Position numbers and translations under genes: made by a program
Part shown: piece by piece, positions 47,001 through 60,900 of the stretch
Position numbering within the stretch: the stretch's first letter is position 1
Layout of the letters: each line of letters starts with the position of its first letter
Assembly (NCBI GenBank): GCA_949825025.1
Contig: OX463781.1
Span: 24,939,047-25,003,046 of the forward strand
Source: Siphlonurus alternatus
Lineage: Eukaryota > Arthropoda > Insecta > Ephemeroptera > Siphlonuridae
DNA length: 64,000 bases
Direction of reading: 5' to 3'
Notes under the pieces: generated by a model
What the model was told of the DNA's origin: nothing
The model's input: only the letters and a program-made list of their open reading frames with translations
The model's database searches: none

Positions 47001-49553
47001 TATTGTAATGTTTTTCTATAATGTATGTTTCTAGTGCTGTTAATATGTACACTTTCTGTGTTTAATAAAAGACTAATAATAAAAAGTGTTAAATGTTGTT
47101 GTTTATGTACGCATGCATCATATCGGCAACAAGGTGTATTAAATTTGTGCAGTGAAGGTCAGTTGCTGTGTTTCAAATCTTCTTATCACTTAGACGAGTA
47201 CCCAGTAAAAAATAACGGAAGGATCCCTCTTCATAAGGCCAATGTTAAAAAAAAATTTGGAGGGGGAGAAATGCCTATATTGTCCATGTTAAATTTAACA
47301 TTTTGGGAGGGGGGAGGGGAGTCCCCCCCTGGATCCGTGCCTGTTATCACTAATACCTTGATGCCAAACGTAGTTTATGCTAACACCCATAAAGGCTGTG
47401 TATTATAGACGAGTCCAAGTCCCCCGTTGGTACGTTTGACTGTCTGGTATCGACAGGACTGTATGCATATAAAATGCCTATATATACGCAGGCCCACAGT
47501 CCTTTTATGGGTTATGGGTGAGGTCTAACGTCGTAACACTCATAACAGTTTTTCTTTTTTTGGCATCAAGGCACGAGTGCTAAAAACAGGCATAATATGT
47601 ATGTATACTCTTCACTCTTCAAATTCAATGCATGTCAACGTTGCCGATATACGTGTATATGGTCCCTCTTCGGTTTTGATTGGTGTACAGCATGATAGAA
47701 GTGTGTATCATACAGTATATAAAAACTCTATTTTTATTGCATTTAAATTTATCATTATACCCCCGATATATTATTTGTCAAATTGTTTTTTTTTAATAAT
47801 AACATAATTATAAATTTAACCATATTAAATTCCCTGTGTTTAATAATTATAATATTAATAATTCACTATAATATTTAATGTATTTATTTTTTACTGTCAA
47901 AAAGAACTTATATTATTATATAATATAATACCTAGTAAATTTTATTAAAATCAGTATAAAAATCAATATAAATATGTAAATCGTCACTAAAAGTTCAAAA
48001 GGTTAAGTTGGTATGTTCGAGTCGACAAAGGTGCATGCAGCCATCGACTCGGGGCCAGTCGTCTATCAGCAGTTCACAAGTGCTTAAGTTCAGCACGCGC
48101 TTGTCGTATTGTGTCACGGCTGGTCAATCCCTTGCTGGCTGGGAGTTACAGCCGCTATAGTGCATCGGTGACAACACGCTGCACGCGAGTTGCATTCATG
48201 GGTATGTGCTACAGTGATAAATTTCTACATCGCCTGCGATCGTCTTGTAAGTTTGTGCACCGAACATTTATTAACATTTTGCTACAATAGTAAACTGGTC
48301 ACATTTCATATTAAATTCTGTAGTCTGTTGCATTAAATTAATAAAAGTCATAAATTGGTTTACCATAATAATAAACTATTTCTTATCAATTCAAATTTTT
48401 CCCGTTTCTACTAAATTTAAATAGGACATATCGTTAGAAGGTAACAAGATTAATATTTCTATTATTCAAGTGACAAGTTAGTTGAGTTATAAACGGCCAT
48501 GATATTCTCCTCTCAACCCCCAGACCGAGTCCGACCAAGCTAGGGTGGCTCGCGCAACAGGCCAACTTCTACAGTGAGAGGAGGGTGTCAGGGTCCGTTA
48601 CAAGTACAGAGTACAGTATGCATACACGTGTATTATGCATATAATATACTGTAAGGTATGCATATCATACATGTGAAGGTGCTTTCACACATTCGAAAAT
48701 CGCTACGGAAACGCTCCGTAGCTACTCCGTAGCAAATGTGTTGATTTTGCTGCGGCGCTCCGTAGCACCTCGCGATCTTCTGCGGAACGTTCTACGGAAC
48801 TCCGTAGCAAAATCAAGATGAGTTTGATTTTGCTGCGGCATTCACATGATTTTCCGCCGCAGCTGCCGCAGAGTAACAAGAATATGTGAAAGGCTTACGG
48901 CATTGCTACGGAACTCCGTAGCGATTTTCGAATATGTGAAAGCACCTTAATAAAAATAAAACATGTACAGTATAACAGATCTTACTTTACGTGTGGATTT
49001 GATTACGCGCGACGGCCATCTTGGAAGTCATAACATGGCCAAGATAGGGGGCGCCAGTCGGTCTAGACGTATAGTCTAGCCAAGTCAGGCGTAAACTTAG
49101 ATTTGTTTTACTGTATGTACTGTATGCAGTACTGTATGCATATGATATGCATAATATATACGTATGGTAACGTGTATTACATGCATAAAATGCACACCAG
49201 AAATATACAAGTGAATAAGCAGGACTGCATGACCTTTCATAAGTATACAGTAAATGCATAATATATGTATGATATATGTTATTTATGTGCAGTAATGCAT
49301 GTTACTTACTTCGCTACGATTTACAACATTTACTACACCGGCAAGTGAGGCGTAGATGTACCCCATGCGGTCGTAAGTTCCGCGCCCAGAAACGTGCTCA
49401 CTGTCTGAAAGACACAAAATTTGGCCTGAAAGAAAAAGAAGATGTTAGTTTTTACCACGAATTGTTTATTCACTGTATAAATTAGATTACAGGCAGAAAT
49501 AACGTGTAATTCGTACCTGGTACACACAACACAGGCGACTGATTGTCTCCCAT
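44100..49553 (-). CDS. EXOSC1: Exosome complex component CSL4, complete, 209 residues
   Basis: Cap subunit of the RNA exosome; it helps thread RNA into the 3'-5' degradation core. Five exons on the minus strand: 49517-49553, 49310-49425, 45069-45317, 44638-44719, 44100-44245; together 630 nt with consistent phases and GT-AG borders. The start MGDNQSPVLCVPGQILCLSD and the stop TGA at 44100-44102 are both inside the window. N-terminal CSL4 segment: GRGTYDRMGYIYASLAGVVN. S1-type RNA-binding domain: PGDIVTARILIVKPRQCMCE, then LRQEDVRATEKDRVKLYECF and APGDIVLARVV. C-terminal part: YQLSTAENELGVVIAHSDAG, MVPVSWTEMQCPVTYSKRLR. These match CSL4 proteins closely; human EXOSC1 is 195 residues. The tail after VAKVIPENID is slightly longer than usual. 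It is convergent with obscurin and shares orientation with the BTBD8-like gene. Confidence 0.95.
45448..46110 (+). repeat. Cys-rich repeat unit, copy 1
   Basis: The unit starts ATGTTTAAACTTCCA and ends GTGTTTAATAAAAGACTAAT. It carries an open frame (45398-45796 on +, shared part from MFKLPMTDQYSNF) encoding about 115 residues. Its second half is Cys-rich: CKHWCMPQLDRSNVRNVL, then CKSSGYHKAEQSCVCKLC and CSQYHLNICKSR. The pattern suggests zinc binding but I do not recognise a family. The AATAAA near the 3' end and the shared end in other fragments (50066-50104 inverted, 50487-50535 direct) suggest a dispersed element whose transcripts end there. Confidence 0.7.
46212..46339. mobile_element. Short TA-flanked MITE, family A copy 2
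   Basis: The same family as 8636-8760. Arms GTCTGTTTGTAAATGCACAA and CGTGTATTTACGAACAGACC with the inner CAGAAAGAATTGATTATTTG; right flank TA. It has more mismatches than copy 1. It separates the two copies of the Cys-rich repeat in EXOSC1 intron 2. Confidence 0.82.
46431..47090 (+). repeat. Cys-rich repeat unit, copy 2
   Basis: A second copy of the 45448-46110 unit, roughly 93% identical by eye. The frame is open from 46428 to 46769. Relative to copy 1 it lacks three residues (the QDI duplication) and has mostly conservative changes (H to Y, M to L, K to R), so reading-frame selection may have acted before insertion. It ends with the same TTTAATAAAAGACTAATAAT. Confidence 0.7.
48675..48950. 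mobile_element. Foldback element with AAGGTGCTTTCACA ends and CTCCGTAGC palindromes
   Basis: The left end AAGGTGCTTTCACACATTCG faces CGAATATGTGAAAGCACCTT at the right. The interior repeats CTACGGAACTCCGTAGC-type palindromes and GATTTTGCTGCGGC blocks, giving a complex nested hairpin. TTAA is present at the right edge only. It is non-coding, GC-richer than its surroundings, and lies in EXOSC1 intron 2. Confidence 0.78.
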
Positions 49554-50705
49554 GATTGTTTTGGTTACTACGCAAGTGAAATAGACAACTAACTTGTAAG
49601 ACAACAACAAAAATAAATTTAGAAAATTTGCTGGAATCTTCTCACTACTGACACTAGTCTATTTAAATAATTACCAAATTTATTAAATTTATAAAGCACA
49701 AATTTTGCTTAAAAAAATCGCAGTATTTTTATTTTGCAGGATTGTCCTCTGGACTGCAATGGATGGTACCACCGCCGAAATTAAAAGTGCACGCATCTTT
49801 TAAATTTTGGATCTACACGTCTCAGAGCATGGAAAAATATTTCTATTCATACATATGTCTCCGAGGTTCTCTCTGGTTTTTAATTCCAATAATTAATATT
49901 GCAATATTGCCAATATTATTACTCTGCTTCGCGTTCCCAATTATAAGACTTCGTTCAACATATATCGGCCAATTAAGGTTCTAGAGAGCCACCAAGCCAC
50001 CATATGATTCCGGCTTATATATATTATATATATATATATTACGCACGCGTATATAATATATATTTATTAGTCTTTTATTAAACACAAAAAGTGTACATAC
50101 AACATGGCATAGTATTATAAATATATATTCATTATTATAAAAATAACACTGTAATACACATAAAACTGATAAAACACACATACAAACTTATGTATAATAT
50201 ATAGTTACAGAATAATAGAGAATGCATGATAATAAAAAAAATTGAATTGATAATAAAAGAATATAAAATAAAATAACAGATATATATATACGCCGCGTAC
50301 GCCAGATTCGAGCCCTTATTTTGAGCAGCCTTTTGCTCTAGCTGCATGATTCTTAAATTTATTCTTCCATAATTCCATGGCTTATTAAATTTTAGCTGAC
50401 GACCATGCATGAACTCTTTTCCATATTTTTTTGGTATAACATCATGCCATGCATATATTATATATATAAATTATATATATATATATGTATGTACACTTTT
50501 TGTACACTTTTTGTGTTTAATAAAAGACTAATAATAATATATATACATATATATATAAAATATAATTATATTATAAAAATATATTATATATATATATATG
50601 ATCTCGTCAGGACGGTGGCTATAATTAATTTTTATTATCCAGTAAACACAGCTAGGTGTCAAAAATGTGTTGGACCAGTACTTTAGAGTGTTGGCAGTTG
50701 TCACA

Positions 50706-50845
<140 letters not shown>

Positions 50846-53800
50846 TCACACGTACAGTACAGTGGCTCAAAATTCTCAGCATTGGACCGACAGTGCATGT
50901 TATTGTGTTTATACTGGGTATTATACGTACTGTATATTTATACATGCAGGTATAGATGTTTTTCCTAAAATATATTAAAAATATTTGTTTTGCAGAGTGC
51001 CATTTATTTTGTTTTTATTTGAAACATACACTTTCGGACTCTATATAATATAAATTGCTGTCACAATTTCATACAATTGATTTAAATTAATTGCATGAAA
51101 ATTATAATATTATATTGATACAATGTCGTTCCGTCACAATTAAACAATTAACGCTGATTGTAAAATGGATTCAGGAGTCGTTTTAAAAAAAAGACTCAAT
51201 CTTTATATATAGGTCGAATTACAAAAGATTTTTTTACATCATGCACAACTTAAGAACAATAAAATATATTATAGCATCAAATTATTATACGAGAAGCCGC
51301 AGATCAAACGAGTTTAAAGACCATTTAAATTTTCCATTTTCACTACAGGTTGTTATCAGTGTAATGAGATATATATATATATATATAAGAAAATAACTTT
51401 TATAACCCGTTTGATCTGCAGCTTCAATAAATTGAGAAATTCAATTAATTTTTTTATTTCAATACAAATTTTTCAACCATTTGAATAAATAAACACCATT
51501 AAACTTTGCATTACCAAATTAAGGGATTTTTTTGTCATACGCTATACTGGGGTGGGAGGGAGGAAGAAGTCAAAATAACCCACTAAAAATTAAAGTTTAT
51601 TATTCATTAATTTTTTTGAGTAAATGCATAGCCGAGTAACTAGGGATTAAATAAAAATTAAGAATTTTTGAAGCAGCATTTTAGACTTTTTTTTCCCGCT
51701 TTAAAAGAGTTACAAGACATCTTGACTCTCCCCCCCCCCCCTCCTTCCTCCCACCGGTAATGCCAGGGTTAAAGTGTCAATAATAAAAATTTTATACACA
51801 TTTATTTAAAGGCAAAAGTTGTGAGTTCAAGTATTTAATTGTTAAGTGTGCATCAAAACAGAAATTTTTATGAACTAATATCTAAAAATTCTTATTGACA
51901 AAAAATAAAAGGTTATCGAATGTGGTACATATTATATAGGTATACTGCACTATAACTATGTTGAGTAATCTTTACACGATCTTAATTTATACAATTTTGT
52001 TTTTCATTTTGAATCTAAATTCTAAAATTAATATAAAGCATTTAAAGCGCGCAGGCTACAATTAAATCTACCCATACTATATAAATATAATGTAATTGAA
52101 AACACTAATTTTTAAACAAGCAATTTTAAAATTAATTTAAAATGTATTTCTAGTTTATTATTTTTGTTTAAGATTGTGTTATAGTTTCTATTAAATATAA
52201 CAATTAAGTATTAAAAGCCCAAAATTACATAGTATTCAAACTTTTTGTGTTGCTAATTTCAATCTACAATTATGAAAAGATAAAAATATACTATAGACAT
52301 GCTTATTTCTGCACAGAAAGAGATGTAGGTGCATTGATTGTTTTTTGTTTTTTTATTATTATTTATTGGCCTAAAATTTAAATTTGTAAATAATATAATG
52401 AATGGAATATATTTGCTATTATTTCCGACATTAAAACAATAACATGAAGCAAAAGGGGATATGAATCTTTTAATTTGGAGAAATTAAATACCAAGTGGCA
52501 CGGAAAATCAGGGACGTACGTTTTAAACATGACATTTTCTATAGTCATGAATAAAGTTTTCTTTCACAATTAGTTATTAAATATAGTTCTACAGATCAAA
52601 GCTATTGCACCGTTATGTATAATAGGGATATTTTCACATGTGGTGTGTAAGTTTTTTCCCTTCAAGCATTAATATATTACATTGCACAGTCATTACAACA
52701 TTTAAGTAAATAACACAACACATAAGTTATTTTGGAACATAAAATGTAACAAAAAACATAATTGACAAAAATGTCAAATGGAAAAAATCTTAACTCTTCT
52801 AAATTTATCTTAAAAAAAATAATAATAAAAATTAAAGCTTAATATTGTGATTAAATTCAATTAAAAATTATTAAATGGGAAAAAAATACCAATCTAAAGT
52901 CTGATTAACTGGCTTAAATTTGAACAAAGAACACTTGGTTTGACAAAAAATATTAAGTACAATGAAGTAAAATAAGTTTAATTTTGAGTTTTATTTGTGA
53001 GTAAAATAAAGTTATTGTAATGAGATTTGAATAAACAATTTTTTTTCTAAGCAGGATTTTTGTTACACGTACTTGTTTAATTTCTATAGAGCCAAGAGTA
53101 AGTAAATAAGAAGTAACTATCACAGAAAATGAAATGCATCAGACAACACCCACTTAAACATAGCATTAATTTTATAATTAAATATTTATAGGATTTATGA
53201 ACAGCTCAGCTCCATATACTAAATGCATTATTAGAAACAATAATAAATACATACTAGAATGGTATTTAAAGTTAGCTGCAATTTATGATAATTCTGCAGC
53301 CTTAAAATATTGTAATCATACTTTTTTATAGCAAAATATTGCACACGAATTTAATTTATATCTAGTTACATTCAATATTTATTTAAGAACTTAATACTTT
53401 CTTATGGTAGCAACATTACACACTTTTCCTTATAATTAATACTGCAATCACTTAACATTAATAGAAAATGAAAAAATTACAGTACATAATATATATCATG
53501 ACAAATTAATTTTTATAAATATCAAATAATAAAAAGTGCAAATTTCTCATTGTGTCAGTCATTAATATGGTCAGTTACACTCGTAATTTGATAGTTTTTA
53601 AGATTTGCTTATTACTATGGTCCCTTTACTATGCAACATGAATTGCAACACTGGGCATGTATTTTAATGTAATTTATATATAGCCATAGTATTTAGTTTG
53701 CAATTGATAATAACATAATCCCATTACCAAATATAATAAATATTCATAAAAAAACTTAAAAAACTTACGAGTAAAATAATTGCTTTGTAAAGCTATAATT

Positions 53801-53925
53801 ATCAACTTTATTTTAATTTTTATAGATTTCATCTTATATAATTAAATCTCAATTGACTAGGACACTGATTATGAATATTAATTTATTTAATAATTAAACA
53901 TAATAGAAGGAACAAAAATGAAGCC

Positions 53926-54497
53926 TTAAAGTAGAATGGTCAAAGATTTTTTGACCCCCATAAAGATTAGATTTTTTTTTTTTTTTTTTTTTTAAATACT
54001 AAAAGCCAGTGTCCGTGTCTGTCAGTTAGTCAAGAATTTAAAAAAAAAAAAAAAAATGCTATCTATCTTGAATTGTTTCTCCAGGAAAAAAATTCCAAAG
54101 TATGAATGAACTTGTCATTGAGGGTCTTATGAGAACTACAATTTCTTTTCTCTCTCCAGAATTTTAATGGTGACCTTCAAATAAAAAATTCTTTAAGTGT
54201 TCTACACATTTAACTTAAGTTTCTCAGACAAAAAAAAAATCCCCATTTGATTAAAAAAAAAGGGGGAAAAGACAACAAAAACATAAAAATATCCCATGTT
54301 AATTTAGGAAACAAATCCCATGATATTTTTATGGAAAATCAAACAGAGGAATGTTTGTCTAAAAAACTAACTTTAGTTAAAGCAAACACTTTAAGAATTT
54401 TTTTAACATGAAGATCACAATTGAAATTCTGGGGAGAGAAAAAAAATGTAGTTCTCAAAAGACCATTGTGTTAAAAATAACTCATTCACTCGAACTT

Positions 54498-54548
<51 letters not shown>

Positions 54549-54762
54549 TATGAAAGATAGTTTTTTTTTTTATTCTTGACTATAAACTGAAACCTGTGAT
54601 CACAAGATTTTCACCTGCTGTGACTTTTTTGATTGGTAAAGCCTTGCTGGTATTTTCTTTAAATAATGTAATAATATATTGACTAACTGAAGAACATTTT
54701 TAAAAAAAATACAATCTCAACATTTTTGGGGGTCATTTTATATACACATAATTCTACTTTAA
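53926..54762. mobile_element. TTAA-flanked foldback element of about 0.84 kb
   Basis: Ends TTAAAGTAGAAT and ATTCTACTTTAA; further in, TTTTTTGACCCCCATAAAG faces TTTTGGGGGTCATTTTA, then AGTCAAGAAT faces ATTCTTGACT, and long arms (GAGAACTACA...TTCTCTCTCCAGAATTT and its complement) meet near 54300. TTAA lies at both borders. Poly-T/poly-A stretches within the arms (53971-53993, 54508-54545) are part of it. It lies in or just past the BTBD8-like 3' UTR. Confidence 0.75.
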
Positions 54763-54887
54763 AAAGTATAAGCTTCTATTATTTGTAACAATAACAAAAC
54801 ACGTAAATGCAGAATTCCGAAACAACCTAATTCCTTTGTACATTTTGAAAAAACTTTTGCTCTTCTTCTTCCTCATAATATTGCAAT

Positions 54888-54893
54888 TTTATT
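54888..54893 (-). terminator. Candidate polyadenylation signal of the BTBD8-like gene
   Basis: AATAAA on the minus strand (TTTATT on +), about 115 bp beyond the stop codon at 55008. It is the nearest signal, but several others occur further left in this AT-rich DNA. Confidence 0.35.
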
Positions 54894-55007
54894 GAGAACA
54901 TAATGTAATAATATATATATTTTTCAATTTCAGCAGTACAATTTTTCCATCAAAACTTTGCAAATTTGAACATAAAATTATTTATAATTATAAAAAATGT
55001 TTAATGA

Positions 55008-57832
55008 TTATATTGCAGGTTTTTTCAGTACAGTTGGTTCATCTTTAAGGAATGTACCAGATCGTGATGTGGCACTCAAGAGCTTAGGCTTAAACCCTTT
55101 ATTAATTGCTGGAGCTGAGCTTGATTGAGAGAGTGGTATTGGAGGGCGAGAAGCCAAAGATTTTCGCAGACCTTTATTGACGCCCTCCTTGCTATCTTGA
55201 AAGTTTCCTTGTTCTGCCAATCTTCTTGGTCTAGGACTTGATTTTATGTCCGGTTTCGGAGATTGACTAACATTTTCCTGACTTCTTAACGAGCGTTTTG
55301 TTGTAAATGTTTTAGATTTATCAGTTAGAATGTTACTTTTACGTAAACTTTCTGTTGATGTGCCTAGCCTGAAAGGCGGTTTAGGAGACTCATTTGAAAC
55401 TGACAAAGTTGACTTACGTAATGGTGAATTCTGATGAGAGGAATTATTATTCACAACTTTTGCTGGAGATGAAACAACTGATGATTTTGTCAATTTAATA
55501 GAACCAGAAGACAATCGTCTCTCAGTTAGAGATGATTGTGAAGATCTAGACATAATCCTTGATTTCAGGGCAGGAATTGGGGAATTTTTTGTTCTTGTTA
55601 ACTCAGATACAGACTTACTGGCTGGTGAGTCATGTGTTTCTCTCGATCCTCGCAGCACAGGAGAAAGAAAAGGCTTGCTGTTTGCAATAGGTATGTGAGA
55701 GGAAGAGGCAGATTTCATGGGCTCTATCGGCCTGCGTGGAGCAGGTCCCTTCTTTGGCTTATCTCGAGAGGCTGGAGAGGAGGTACGAGATGACTCTGAG
55801 CTTGATGCCTTCATTCGGGCTGGCACCGCAGACTTCTCAGGAGTTGCAGTACGAGACACAGTAGCACTCGAGTTGCCACTGTTTGGCTTCTGGTTAACAC
55901 GTGCCTTGTTCTGCTGTGAAACAAAGGAGAGCATTATCTACCTTGCATATAAAATAAGAATCACGGAAATTAATTTTATAAAAAGCATGTTTGATGAAAC
56001 TACCAGGAATGCTGATAAAATAAGAATAGTTGATTAATTCAGGGTTATAATGAATTACACACTTGAGTCTGCAAGATGAAAGTGTTGCAAATTTAATTTA
56101 AAGGTACTGTATTGAGAAAACAGTATTTTTTAAATACTGTAGTTACATATTAAGAGAACAACATTAAATATATGTTACTGTCACAGACACTGTTTTAAGC
56201 TGGTCATAATAACTGTAAGCATAAGCTCTCACCTCGAGTACTTTCATTGGCCATGTTTTGGGTCTGGCTGCTGCTGACGAGGAGGTTTCTCCACTTGAAG
56301 TCATTTGCTTGCTTTCTGTGGCTGTGCGAGGCCTGGCCTGTCTTGGTTTGGCTGCTGTCCTCTCTGGGTTAGTACAACCCTCAGGACCTCTCCTGTGGGG
56401 CATGGGTTGCACAGCAGCAACAGGCTGTGATCTTTCCCCACGACTCATGGCTAGTGTCACCTGGCGAATGTCAAAGCTGGGTGGAGCGGCCCCAATGAGA
56501 CGACCTCCACTGTAGCGAGGGGTCGTACCATAAGAGTTGCTGCTGCTGCTGCTACCTCGAGATCGTTTGCCTCTCTGTGAATGACACAAGTAGTTAACGA
56601 TTACAATGATAATAATAGGGTATTAAAATAATTTAAAAAATAAAAAAAATAAAACTGTACTTGAGGCAACATAACATATATTATTGTCAAAAAATTTACA
56701 AAGAAAAAATATATTCATATAACATAGAAAACACAATGTAAGAGAATACAATTACATTATCCTAAATACCAGAGTCTTCTGCGCGCAATGTTTTTAACAA
56801 AACATTGTTCAATGTCTGTCGCGTCGTGTAATTTTCGATTGTTGAACGCGAGAAAGGAAAAAAGTAAACAAACTCTGTTGTTTACAATTTTTTGCCGGTG
56901 GCGTCGCCACCAGCGGGGGGTAATTATCAAGGGAAGCATCGTGAATAACATGAAAAACTAATGGAAATAATTAAAAAATTGAGGACATGTTTTCAAAAAT
57001 CAAGTGAAATGGAAAGAAACATGCGCGGAAATTTTATAGAAAAAATTAAGAATTTTTAACGGTTTTTTATCATTGAAACGGTCGAAGAAATGTTGAGCGG
57101 TAACTCAGCAATATAATAGGGTTTTAAAATTTTAAATTTGAATTTCTATATACTGAAGATATAGCAGAGATATAGCAGTAATTTGATATGCTACAATAAG
57201 TTTCTATGCTGTTAGACTTTAATGCTGGAGTGACTGGAGTCCCATGCAACATCTATGATCGCACAGAATCTCGTTAAAGGCAATGAAATGTCAACCTCAG
57301 TCTGCATCTTCTGTTCTTTGTGTTAAAAATAAGATAAAGTAATGTAATATTTGCTAATAATAATATTTTTACTTTACCTGGATCAATGTAGTACGAAGTA
57401 ATGATGATTTTTTTTTTACTTTTGGTGCTGTACTTTAGAAGATATCGTTACATTTAGGCGTCAACTCTCGAAATTCCTATGTTAAACAATGGCGCATGGT
57501 CAACAAAGACCGCTCGCTAGTGGCGCCTTTGGTAGCTCTGGCGGGCGTAAAATGGAACTAAAGCGTCACACAATAATCGGACCACACGACAGACATTGAA
57601 CAATGTTTTGTTAAAAATATTGCATGCAGAAGCCTCTGCTAAATACATATTATTCTAAAGAAATTACGTATTCTATTATACATATTTTATACAAGTCAGA
57701 CACTCACAGGCATGGTCATTTAAAATTAAACAATGGTTTAACAATTTTTTATTGAAATTTTGGATAGAGGGCCTTGAGTTGTGTAGTGTATTGCCAATTT
57801 CTTTTAATCCTAAAAAAAAAATAATAAATAAG

Positions 57833-57923
<91 letters not shown>

Positions 57924-60900
57924 ATGTAGAGAAATAAATGCGCTGTGATGTCATAGTCATGCAAACATCTTTCCTTATGCTTATATGTTAAATTTTTGTA
58001 ATAATTTACTGTACCATGTTATCTATATGCAGCTGTTTTAGCAATGACAGTTACTATTATATTTATCTAATGAATTACATAATGTATATTAATGTCATAA
58101 AACAGTAAATGTTCATCTCTAATTAATTAAATTAAAAAGTTTTTATTACTTACTGCTTTTTGTTATCAATGCAATGCATAATCAATTACATAATTATTCT
58201 AAATAAATGAAAAATTATTACAAATTCTTTTTTATTGTTATGCCTTTAAGGGGAAGGTAACATGCCCAATGTTAAAAAAAAATCCCACACATGAAAATTA
58301 TGAAAATAATAATAAAATGTTCTCCTCTACATGCCTCATCAGTAGTTAAACCATCAGTTGCAAATTCGAGCTAGTTTTTGAATAATGAATTTTTAACTTT
58401 GACTACTTTAGCATGGAGAAATGGAACTTCCATGTTAAATTTGACAACTTTTAAAATTCAAAACTTAAAAAGTAGCTCGAATTTGTATACCTGATATTTT
58501 AGCTACTGATAGGGGATGTAGAGGAGAACATTTCAAAGTTTTTTTCATAATTTTCATGTGTGGGATTTTTTTTAACATAATTAACTCTTAATAATGAAAA
58601 AAAAAAAAAAACATGCAAAAGTTCTCTTTGGCTGTGATTGCTACCTTGGTGAGGCTGAGGGAGCGAGCTCGCCTGCCCTCCTCCTGGTCAGGTCCAAGGC
58701 AGGCTGCTTCTTGTACCTTGGTCCGCATGTTAGCACCCAGCATGGCCCAGGACTTACAGCGCATGGCTCGAGCTCCCATTCGAACAAGGCCTACCTCAAC
58801 ACGGACCTTGATTCTTTCCAGAAGCTCTACGAAGCTCTGTAACAAGTAACCAGTAATATTATTGAGCAGATGAAAAAAATTGAGTAAAATATAAACACAG
58901 CATAATATTAAATTATTACAGGCTAGCATATTTATATGAAATATGATTTACTAAATAATGGTTTAAAATGGTTTAAATAAGTAACAATTTCAAATGACGC
59001 TACTATAGAATTTCATTATTTATATAAAAATAGTAATTTTACAATTCAATTACATAAATGTGTATATTTACAAAATTTTATTTTTTTTACAGTGTTTTAC
59101 TAAAACTATAAAGACAGGAAAAATCACACCAAAAAGTATTACAGTATTGAACTATTAAAGCTATAAAACTTCCTTTTTAAAGCAAATTTCTTGCAATAAA
59201 ATTAAATGTAGAACATAACAGAATTTATTTTTTACATATTTAAATGCTCAGACTCAGTTTTGAAATGACAAAATTATGTAATGCAAACGACTGTGATTAA
59301 TTTAATTTTATAATTTTGTTTTTATTATGTCAACAAACTTGTTGTCTTAGTTTTTGGATAATTTTCCCCTCTTGGTTACTACGCTATCTATTGTTTATCT
59401 ACAAGCTTACCGCGCTCCACTGCATCTCAGGTGGGGGCTCTGGGGCAGTGGCCACTGCCAGGATGCGGCTCAGCTTGGTGTGACTCTGGCACGCTTGCTC
59501 AGCTGGTAGACAATCCACTGCTGCGATGATGCTGTCCTCCAGTCGACTGATGTTCCAGCTGAGCTCTTTTCCCAGGCTCACGAACCTACACACCATACAA
59601 GCCATGATGAGAAGGTATACATGACACCCACTAAACTTGGTTAAGATTTGTTCCCTTCATCATTGCATTGTTTTCAAGAACCTTTTTTTCCTGGCGAAGC
59701 TAAGTCACTGATGCCTAGTATGTTTACTGGTTCAACTTGCCAACAAATACAATTTTTTTAATTCGCCTGTTTTATCAGTTTCGCAAAAAAAGAAAACAAA
59801 ACAAAAAAGAGGCGCAGAGACAAAACCAACTTCTTAAAGTTTCTTAAAACAATTGATTTTATATAAAATTAATTAATTATTTAATTTTTTAACACTATAA
59901 TATTTTCTAAATTTATTTCATTCAAATCTATTTTCCAGAAAAATATTCAAAACCTCTACGACTCTATTTCAGCTTTCTCATCTACGCCTAAACTACAGAA
60001 TACATAAAATATTTATTTATTGAGAAAACTTACCTGTCACTAGTGAGGACTCCACTGAAGTGATCAGCCATGAAAGCTACGCATGCGTCGAGAAGTTGTG
60101 AGGTGAGGGAGAAGACGGCCTCAGCCCAGCGCACACTTGGCAGAGTTGCTAGCAGTCGATCACAACTCATAACCGTGTCTAGCACACTGTCCACACTCTG
60201 GGGTACAAACAATGCAATCAGTCAGTGTCAGACACTCCAAACCAATAGAGTTCTGCTATAATCTACAATGAATGACAGGTAAAGGCTTAGACTCATGAAT
60301 AAATTATTTAGTTCTGGGTGTTCCGAAGCAGTCATTGGAGGCGTGGTGTAATAATAATACTGTATTTTTAACAAGACAAGACATAATTCTATACAAAGTT
60401 ACTAGATATACTGACTGTCTACCTATCTTAATTTCCAGCAATAGTCACATAAAACAGTATACTGGTACAGAATACTTTACTGAAAATATATCAAATAAAA
60501 ATATATTAATATATAATTTATAAGCTAAAAGCTTTACTTCTACAATTATTATTATAAAGGAAAGGAACCATACATTGCGTGAAACTCGTTTTTTGCTATT
60601 TTCGGCTTTAAACATCACGCAATCCTTCACTATACCTATCGCTTTTCTTTTACCTAATTAATTCTACAATTGAAAGGCATAATAAATAATGAATAAATAT
60701 ATAGTGCACCATAATGGCACCATTAAGAGAACTAGATGAGACTACCTTTCTTCAGATGAGAACACTCACCATGTGTACCACGTGCTGGAGGTAGCACTTG
60801 TCAACGAGCTCTCGAGGCAGGCCAGCAAACGCCTTGCTTGGCCAAATTCTCACAAAGTATTTGGTAATCCAGCGCAGACTTTTGTGGTAGATCTCATCAA

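Larger units (their letters stand above)
45318..49309 (-). other. EXOSC1 intron 2, rich in repeats
   Basis: A 4 kb intron between EXOSC1 exons 2 and 3. It holds the two-copy Cys-rich repeat (45448-46110 and 46431-47090), the family A MITE between them, and the foldback at 48675-48950. From 47100 to 48650 I see only unassigned sequence, including a GGGGGAGAAATG-type patch near 47260 and a GC-richer block at 48000-48200 that I could not identify as tRNA or another RNA. Confidence 0.6.

Noticed and set aside
48000..48200. GC-richer block in EXOSC1 intron 2 examined for a tRNA
   Set aside because: No A and B boxes at proper spacing and no cloverleaf could be drawn.
49742..49984. Hydrophobic open frame of 80 residues upstream of EXOSC1
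   Set aside because: It has no homologous feel, no exon borders with neighbours, and is short in AT-rich DNA.
57676..57964. Open frame with repeated LFIY
   Set aside because: Translation of the (TAAA)n microsatellite.
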